Origin: Tissierellales bacterium
Lineage (GTDB): Bacteria > Bacillota > Clostridia > Tissierellales > Dethiosulfatibacteraceae
Direction: 5' to 3'
Length of the DNA stretch: 42,941 bases
NCBI GenBank assembly: GCA_016938195.1
Contig: JAFGVC010000052.1
Coordinates: 1-42,941 of the forward strand
Shown here: one piece after another, positions 37,994 to 42,941 of the stretch
Layout: every line of letters begins with the position of its first letter
How positions within the stretch are numbered: the first letter of the stretch is position 1
Translations under genes and position numbers: made by a program
The notes under the pieces: generated by a model
Databases searched by the model: none
What the model saw: only the letters and a program-made list of their open reading frames with translations
Told to the model about the DNA's origin: nothing

Positions 37994-40057
37994 TCAGCTT
38001 TCTTCCACTTTAGATTCAGCAATAATTTTATCAGCCAAGTTTGAAGGTATTTCATCATATCTCAGGAATTCCATCTCAAAGCTTCCTCTCGCTTGAGTCA
38101 TCGATTTAAGATCTATGGCATATTTAAACATTTCAGTCTGAGGGGCTTCAGCCATAACAAGTTGCTTGCCACTTGGAAGCTGTTCCATTCCGAGGATTCT
38201 ACCTCTTCTTTTGTTCATGTCCCCCATAATATCTCCCATATATTCTTCAGGGACCACAATCCTGACTGACATGATTGGCTCAAGAAGTATCGGTTTTGCC
38301 TCTTTTATACCTTTCTTAAAAGCCTGTGAAGCCGCTAGTTTGAAAGCCATCTCACTTGAGTCAACCGTATGGTATGAACCATCATATAAAATAGCTCTAA
38401 CATTTACAACCGGAAATCCTGCTAATACGCCTTTATCCAATGACTCTCTAAGCCCTTTCTCGACAGCCGGAATATATTGTCTTGGAACTGATCCTCCGAA
38501 TATTTCTTCTTTAAATTCAAATATCTCCTCTGAGGGTTCAAATCTAATATGAACATCACCATATTGTCCTGCACCACCGGATTGCTTCTTATGCTTTCCT
38601 TGTACATCTGATTTTCCTTTTATAGTTTCTCTGTAAGCTATCTTTGGATCTGATAAATCAACTTCTACATTGAAAGTATTTTTCATTTTCTTAACTATAA
38701 CATCTAATTGAATGTTTCCTTGTCCGCCAATTAAGAGCTGCTTTGTCTCGGTATTTCTTTCGACTATAAAGGTTGGATCCTCATCTGTAAGCTTGTGAAG
38801 TGCCTGTCCTATTTTTTCCTCGTCATCTTTTGATTTCGGTTCAACACTCATGAATAGACAAGGTTTAGGATACTTGATTTCAGGAAATCTGACCGGATTG
38901 TTTTTCGTTGCAAAGGTATCACCCGTTTGTGCATATTGAAGCTTCGCAACAGCACCAATATCTCCTGCTGAAATCTCAGAAGCTTCTATTTGTTCCTTAC
39001 CACGTACAAAAAATACGTTTCCTATTCTCTCAGTTTCTTCTTTATTAACATTATAGATTTCCATATCTTTCTTAATCTTTCCGGAAAGAACCTTGAAAAT
39101 TGAAATTTTTCCAACAAATGGGTCAACAATTGTTTTAAATACAAATGCCGCTAAAGGTTCACTAGCATCAACCTTTAACTTAATCTCTTCAGTTCCTTTG
39201 AATGCGGTAGTTTTTGTTAATTCTGCCGCTGAAGGCAAATAGTCGATAGCTAGATGCATCAGTTCTTTTACGCCTATCGTTTTGGCAGCAGTACCTACAA
39301 CAACAGGTACCAAATCTCCATTGTTAACGGCTACTTTTAAACCCGTTCTAATTTCATCGTCAGTAAAGCTCTCTCCCGCAAAAAACTTTTCCAGCATGCT
39401 TTCGTTGGTTTCAGCTACTGATTCCATCAACGAATCCCTTAACTCAGATGCCATAGCCATGACATCTTCCGGAGCGTCTCCGGGAACACATTCTGAACCA
39501 TTGTATACCATGGCCTGTAACGAAATAATATCTACATATCCACGAAAATCTTTTTCCGCCCCGATAGGAACTGAAAATGGAACAACCTTCTTTCCTAATT
39601 TTTCTTGAAGTTCATTCAATACTTTTTCAAATTTAACGTTTTCCTTATCCATTCTATTTAAGAAAATTAATCTCGGTACATTATATTCTTCCGTCAAATC
39701 CCAAGCTTTCTCTGTTCCGACTTGGACACCTGATGTCGCATCTACTATGATAATAGCGCCACTAGCAACTCTCAGCGCTCCGTAAACTTCCCCAACAAAA
39801 TCAAAATATCCAGGTGTATCTAAAATATTTAATTTATTATCATCGAATTCCAAAGGCAATACGCTTGTCCCTATTGAGAAACCTCTTTCTTTTTCTTCCT
39901 TGTCGAAATCCGAAACAGTGTTTTTATCATTAACATTTCCCATTCTGTTTAGTACGCGGGTTCTGAATAGCATTGACTCAATTAATGTTGTTTTACCACA
40001 TCCCCCATGACCAAGCAATGCAATGTTTCGAATTTTGTCCGTGCTGTAATTTTTCAT
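37994..40057 (-). CDS. Elongation factor G-like GTPase (FusA2/EF-G-II type)
   Basis: A 687-residue translational GTPase with the EF-G domain order: G domain, domain II, and the III-V region ending around PTEMFKYAIDLKSMTQARGS. It is not the housekeeping EF-G. G1 is GHGGCGKTT (16-24) instead of AHIDAGKTT, switch I reads ERGFSIGTSVL rather than ERGITI, and G4 is NRMD (134-137) rather than NKMD. G3 is DTPGYFDF. This set is typical of the EF-G-like paralogues of Firmicutes, whose role is not settled. It is not beside rpsL/rpsG/tuf. TATACAAGGGAGG precedes the ATG. I see no clean promoter in the 110 bp upstream, only a TATAAA/TATAAT-rich stretch. Confidence 0.92.
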   Translation of the reverse strand: MKNYSTDKIRNIALLGHGGCGKTTLIESMLFRTRVLNRMGNVNDKNTVSDFDKEEKERGFSIGTSVLPLEFDDNKLNILDTPGYFDFVGEVYGALRVASGAIIIVDATSGVQVGTEKAWDLTEEYNVPRLIFLNRMDKENVKFEKVLNELQEKLGKKVVPFSVPIGAEKDFRGYVDIISLQAMVYNGSECVPGDAPEDVMAMASELRDSLMESVAETNESMLEKFFAGESFTDDEIRTGLKVAVNNGDLVPVVVGTAAKTIGVKELMHLAIDYLPSAAELTKTTAFKGTEEIKLKVDASEPLAAFVFKTIVDPFVGKISIFKVLSGKIKKDMEIYNVNKEETERIGNVFFVRGKEQIEASEISAGDIGAVAKLQYAQTGDTFATKNNPVRFPEIKYPKPCLFMSVEPKSKDDEEKIGQALHKLTDEDPTFIVERNTETKQLLIGGQGNIQLDVIVKKMKNTFNVEVDLSDPKIAYRETIKGKSDVQGKHKKQSGGAGQYGDVHIRFEPSEEIFEFKEEIFGGSVPRQYIPAVEKGLRESLDKGVLAGFPVVNVRAILYDGSYHTVDSSEMAFKLAASQAFKKGIKEAKPILLEPIMSVRIVVPEEYMGDIMGDMNKRRGRILGMEQLPSGKQLVMAEAPQTEMFKYAIDLKSMTQARGSFEMEFLRYDEIPSNLADKIIAESKVEES

Positions 40058-40167
40058 CTTTTTCCTCCCTTGTATACTATTGTGCTTTCATTATATTTTA
40101 TACGAAAATCTCTTGCGGCGCAATATGAAATAAAAACGTTTTCAAGTGATTTATAATGTCTTTTCTA

Positions 40168-40647
40168 TCATTGCATAAGAAATTGATAGATCATTAACGC
40201 GTGTCCCTTTGCCTTAACATTTCTAAATTCTTTCATTATTTTTCCGTCTTGATCAATAATAAAAGTTGATCTAATGACACCCATTGTTTTTTTTCCATAC
40301 ATGTTCTTTTCGCCCCAAACATGATAAGCTTCATGTGCCTTTCTATCCTCATCACTTAAAATGATAAACGGCAAATCGTATTTTGTACTAAAAGCGACAT
40401 GTGATTTTAATCCGTCACGACTTATTCCTAATAATTCAAACCCCAGTTTTCGAATATCATCATAAATCTCTTTAAACTCGCACGATTCAGTCGTACAACC
40501 CGGTGTGTTGTCTTTAGGATAAAAAAACAAAACCACACCCTTTTTATTTTTATAATCTGACAACGTGTACACTTTCCCATCATTTCCTTGCAGAGAAAAA
40601 TCCGGTGCATCGATACCCTTTTCGAAAACGACTTTTTTATCACTCAT
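40168..40647 (-). CDS. bcp: Thioredoxin-dependent peroxiredoxin, BCP/PrxQ type
   Basis: A 159-residue cytosolic peroxidase that reduces hydroperoxides with thioredoxin. The peroxidatic Cys51 and resolving Cys56 are in NTPGCTTESCEF, the C-x4-C pattern of two-cysteine BCP proteins. The conserved YPKDNTPGC and SRDG segments are present. AAGGAGG stands ahead of the ATG. It begins 25 bp after the rmuC stop and is the last gene of the isomerase-rmuC-bcp unit. Confidence 0.96.
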   Translation of the reverse strand: MSDKKVVFEKGIDAPDFSLQGNDGKVYTLSDYKNKKGVVLFFYPKDNTPGCTTESCEFKEIYDDIRKLGFELLGISRDGLKSHVAFSTKYDLPFIILSDEDRKAHEAYHVWGEKNMYGKKTMGVIRSTFIIDQDGKIMKEFRNVKAKGHALMIYQFLMQ

Positions 40648-40672
40648 TTTATACCTCCTTGCACTGATATAT

Positions 40673-41938
40673 TTATTCTTCTAAGATATCATCATTATTC
40701 TTTTCAATGTCTACGCATGATATCTGATTGAATCTTCTTTCTATCTTGTCCGAAGTGACATAAATATCCTTGACATCCTTTGATACCTTGTCGATATCCT
40801 TCGCCAGCAAATCCCATCTCGATTTGTAACGCGTAAATTCTTCACTTAACTTATTTAATTCGGAATGAATGATGCTTGTGTATTGATCCCTTTCTATGTT
40901 TTTCAACACCACCTGTACGGTAGATAAAACAGACATCAATGTTGTCGGCGAAGCCATCCATACCTTTTTATCCCGGCCATACTCAATCAAATCAGTGTGA
41001 TAAGCATTTATTTCCGCAAAGATGGCTTCAGCCGGAATAAACATAACGGCTTGGTCCGAAGTCACACCCGTGATAATATATTTTGAGTTTATATCGAAAA
41101 TATGTTTTCTTACGTTAATCTTAAATTCCTTCTCTGACTTTAGTCTTTCAGACTCACTCAATTTTCTATCTGTCATTCTCTGATAATTCTCTAATGGAAA
41201 TTTAGAATCAATTGCTATCATACCCACGGGATCCGGTATATGTAGAACCGCATCAGCCATAGTTCCATTTGGGAGCAGCTTTTGTAGCTGATAGATTTTT
41301 TCATTCTTCTCACCGAATATTGATTTTAAAAGTCCATTCAGCTGTACTTCTCCAAAAGTGCCTCTGCTTTTTTTATCTGTCAGAATATCCTGCAGAGAAA
41401 TAATATTGGTTGAGAGACTATCTATTTTCTTTTGCGCTTCATCTATTTTTGTCAATCTCTCAATCACATCACTAAATGTCTTATTTGTTTTTTCAAACCC
41501 TTCACTTAATCTTTCATCCACCTTTCGGCCAATTTTTTCCAGATTATCATCGATTTTTTGATTCATCGCACCAATGTTATGGCTAATACTATCTGTTAAA
41601 CGTATATTGGATTCGTTAATATTGTTTGAAGTGTTATTTTGAAATCTAAGAAAAGCTTCCATCATCTCTGTTGTATTGACTTGAAGTCTTTCTATTGTAT
41701 CAGTCTTGATTTCCATTAGGTTTTTTTGATTTTTTTCTTCTGAAGACGCTATCCTCATCAAAATATTTTCAATCAACCGACCATTGCTTTCTGACAATGC
41801 GAGTCTAAGCTCGGATATTATTTCTCGTGTTGAATCATTGTCTCTAATCCCATTAATCTTAATAATCATTATAATGCCAATTATAATGATTAAAAAAAGT
41901 ATTGCGTATATAATAATCCATTCTGTAGCTATAACCAT
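40673..41938 (-). CDS. rmuC: RmuC-family DNA recombination protein
   Basis: A 421-residue protein with one N-terminal membrane helix (about 7-26, WIIIYAILFLIIIIGIIMII), a long coiled coil (about 35-175), and the conserved RmuC domain from about 185 (KSRGTFGEVQLNGLLKSI, MADAVLHIPDP, IDSKFPLENYQRM). RmuC limits recombination at inverted repeats in E. coli, and its domain resembles a restriction-endonuclease-like fold, but its activity is uncertain. AAGGAGAG precedes the ATG. A hairpin occupies the leader just before this site. Confidence 0.94.
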   Translation of the reverse strand: MVIATEWIIIYAILFLIIIIGIIMIIKINGIRDNDSTREIISELRLALSESNGRLIENILMRIASSEEKNQKNLMEIKTDTIERLQVNTTEMMEAFLRFQNNTSNNINESNIRLTDSISHNIGAMNQKIDDNLEKIGRKVDERLSEGFEKTNKTFSDVIERLTKIDEAQKKIDSLSTNIISLQDILTDKKSRGTFGEVQLNGLLKSIFGEKNEKIYQLQKLLPNGTMADAVLHIPDPVGMIAIDSKFPLENYQRMTDRKLSESERLKSEKEFKINVRKHIFDINSKYIITGVTSDQAVMFIPAEAIFAEINAYHTDLIEYGRDKKVWMASPTTLMSVLSTVQVVLKNIERDQYTSIIHSELNKLSEEFTRYKSRWDLLAKDIDKVSKDVKDIYVTSDKIERRFNQISCVDIEKNNDDILEE

Positions 41939-41951
41939 TATTGTCTCTCCT

Positions 41952-41982
41952 TAATAATCAAAAATTGATTTTGATATTATTA
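41952..41982 (-). promoter_or_regulatory. Leader hairpin beside the rmuC ribosome site
   Basis: TAATAAT-CAAAA (41952-41963), a 5-nt loop ATTGA, then TTTTG-AT-ATTATTA (41969-41982) form a 12-bp stem with a 2-nt bulge. It lies in the 58-bp gap immediately upstream of AGGAGAG. It could modulate translation of rmuC or act as a processing site. It has no GC clamp and is not a standard terminator. Confidence 0.35.
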
Positions 41983-41996
41983 ACTTTACTCTTATG

Positions 41997-42782
41997 CTAT
42001 TTCATCAGCTTTTCTCTGAATAATTCGCCAAATTTATAGATGTCCTGTAACATTAGTTCCGGCTTCATTTCACTTTTATCAGGAAAGACTTCAAAGGATA
42101 CGTGTCCATTATATGTCGCTTTTTTAAGATTTTCAGTCACAACTGACCATTTTATTTTGCCTTGATCAGGCATCCAATGTCGATCCTTTTCCAAATCATT
42201 GTCAGAAAGATGCAAATATTGAAGCTTTTCACCATATTTCAAAATTATATCTCCTTGACTTCCCGAAGGAAGCCAATCATGAGAAGAATCATAGCAAAAC
42301 TTTAGAAGCTTGCTATCTATTTCCCCGAAAATATATTCTAAGAGTCTATAATTGAAAGTGTTTTCTAAAGCAATATTAATATGGTATCGCTCTGCAATTT
42401 CAAGCACTCTCGAGATATTATCAATGCCATATATAGGATTATTAATAACAAGACCCTTGTTTTCAACATGCATAACCAGACCGGAAATACCATAATGATG
42501 GCAATCACAAACCCATTCCTTCAGACTTGAGACTAACTGCGCAGAGTCATAATGATTATCCCATAGGTCATTGATTCTTTCATAAGGTATATGGATATTC
42601 TCAACCTCTAGTCCCGAACTTAAAACACATTTTATCAATTCATCCTTGTTATATTCGTAAAAAGCCGCTTGGTCTCCCCACCATAACATCGTTGAGTCAA
42701 ACCCAGCTTTTTTAATCATATCCAATCTTTTTTGAATGGGGGCCATATGTCCAAACCAAGAATAAATACCTAACTTTTGCAT
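41997..42782 (-). CDS. Sugar phosphate isomerase/epimerase (xylose isomerase-like TIM barrel)
   Basis: A 261-residue protein of the AP-endonuclease-2/xylose-isomerase-like family. Metal ligands fitting the family are E140 (IALENTF), D165/H168 (CYDSSHDW), H191 (YLHLSDND) and E231 (VSFEVF). An N-terminal GIYSWF strand and MHVENKG at 104-110 also match. Substrates in this family include sugars, inositols and hydroxypyruvate, and I cannot choose. The frame starts at 42782; a weak AAAGG stands upstream, preceded by a small hairpin (AGGATT/AATCCT, 42794-42811). It is first in a unit with rmuC and bcp, a combination without obvious metabolic logic. Confidence 0.85.
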   Translation of the reverse strand: MQKLGIYSWFGHMAPIQKRLDMIKKAGFDSTMLWWGDQAAFYEYNKDELIKCVLSSGLEVENIHIPYERINDLWDNHYDSAQLVSSLKEWVCDCHHYGISGLVMHVENKGLVINNPIYGIDNISRVLEIAERYHINIALENTFNYRLLEYIFGEIDSKLLKFCYDSSHDWLPSGSQGDIILKYGEKLQYLHLSDNDLEKDRHWMPDQGKIKWSVVTENLKKATYNGHVSFEVFPDKSEMKPELMLQDIYKFGELFREKLMK

Positions 42783-42835
42783 AAATACCTTTCAGGATTT
42801 AACGTAATCCTAGTTAATGAGCGCATTTTAAATAT

Positions 42836-42844
42836 ATTATACCA
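42836..42844 (-). promoter_or_regulatory. Extended -10 promoter of the isomerase-rmuC-bcp unit
   Basis: TGGTATAAT stands on the minus strand at 42836-42844, about 55 bp before the start codon at 42782. The same 9-mer occurs at 9525 and 5154. The best -35 (TTGATA, 42863-42868) is 21 bp away, too far, so it would depend on the TGN element. Confidence 0.5.
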
Positions 42845-42904
42845 TACCTATCATCATATTTTTATCAAAATAAAAAGATTTTAGTGGTTGTAAACAAGTC
42901 ACGG

Positions 42905-42941
42905 GGACGTTTTGATTGACTGGCAGTCAATCAAAACGTCC
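42905..42941. repeat. 37-nt palindrome, probable REP-type repeat at the window end
   Basis: The last 37 bases are an 18-bp arm (42905-42922, starting GGACGTTTTG), one centre G (42923), and the exact reverse complement (42924-42941). It is preceded by CACGG, so the palindrome may continue outside the window. GGGGACG-type palindromes are recurrent in Clostridia near IS200-like (REP-associated) transposases; that resemblance is from memory. It lies upstream of the isomerase promoter and is not a plain terminator, because no T-run is visible. Confidence 0.6.

Noticed and set aside
40113-40123. TTGCG-G-CGCAA inverted repeat upstream of the EF-G-like gene as an operator
   Set aside because: It is only 5 bp per arm, matches no known operator, and no clear promoter is associated.
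42905-42941. CRISPR repeat at the window end
   Set aside because: Only one copy is seen, with no spacers or cas genes, and the palindrome is far too symmetrical and long for a CRISPR repeat.

Overview
The window is low-GC, densely packed DNA of the kind seen in anaerobic Firmicutes, most probably a member of the Clostridia. The gene content supports this: WhiA, YvcK and an HPr with both His15 and Ser46, dnaE followed by pfkA and a pyruvate kinase carrying a C-terminal PEP-utilising domain, a PcrA helicase next to NAD-dependent ligase, lipoboxes on solute-binding proteins, and strong GGAGG ribosome sites. I cannot name the species. About 29 genes are present. I see no tRNA, rRNA, CRISPR array, prophage or complete insertion sequence. 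The longest gaps are 5032-5324 (a promoter, a candidate small RNA and a terminator) and 16266-16510 (two interlocked divergent promoters and a leader ending in a terminator hairpin).

Layout, left to right. (1) Positions 2-2710, minus strand: the N-terminal 903 residues of a large SARP/BTAD-type ATPase regulator, cut by the window edge. (2) 2792-5031, minus: tdh-kbl, converting threonine to glycine plus acetyl-CoA. (3) 5325-13053, minus: dnaE-pfkA-pyk-alpha-amylase-family gene, closed by a terminator. (4) 13202-14851, plus: NUDIX hydrolase-whiA-ptsH, meeting yvcK and a GNAT-like gene (minus) tail to tail at a shared TTAA. (5) 16511-19222, plus: a TM1266-family small regulator followed by a three-gene NitT/TauT-type ABC importer, behind a leader with a terminator. 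(6) 19333-21470, plus: ilvB-ilvN, meeting glutamine-dependent NAD synthetase (minus) at a shared terminator. (7) 23580-29847, plus: an E1/ThiF-like protein, a histidyl-tRNA synthetase, then a lipoprotein adaptor and an RND efflux pump. (8) 29827-37857, minus: pcrA-ligA-peptide-binding lipoprotein-HypE-like protein-rdgB-yfcE-like phosphoesterase, with a good promoter in front of pcrA. (9) 37994-42782, minus: an EF-G-like GTPase, a BCP peroxiredoxin, RmuC and a TIM-barrel sugar isomerase/epimerase. (10) A 37-nt near-perfect palindrome ends exactly at the last base of the window and looks like a REP-type repeat.

Most of this is core chromosome: central glycolysis with PTS control, replication and repair, branched-chain amino acid and NAD synthesis. 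The places that most deserve attention are regulatory: the overlapping face-to-face promoters and terminator-bearing leader in front of the TM1266/ABC cassette, the candidate small RNA at about 5169-5326, and an unusual Glu in the thiamine-diphosphate metal motif of IlvB. I did not find a clearly new multi-gene system. The TM1266-ABC cassette with its leader is the closest candidate.
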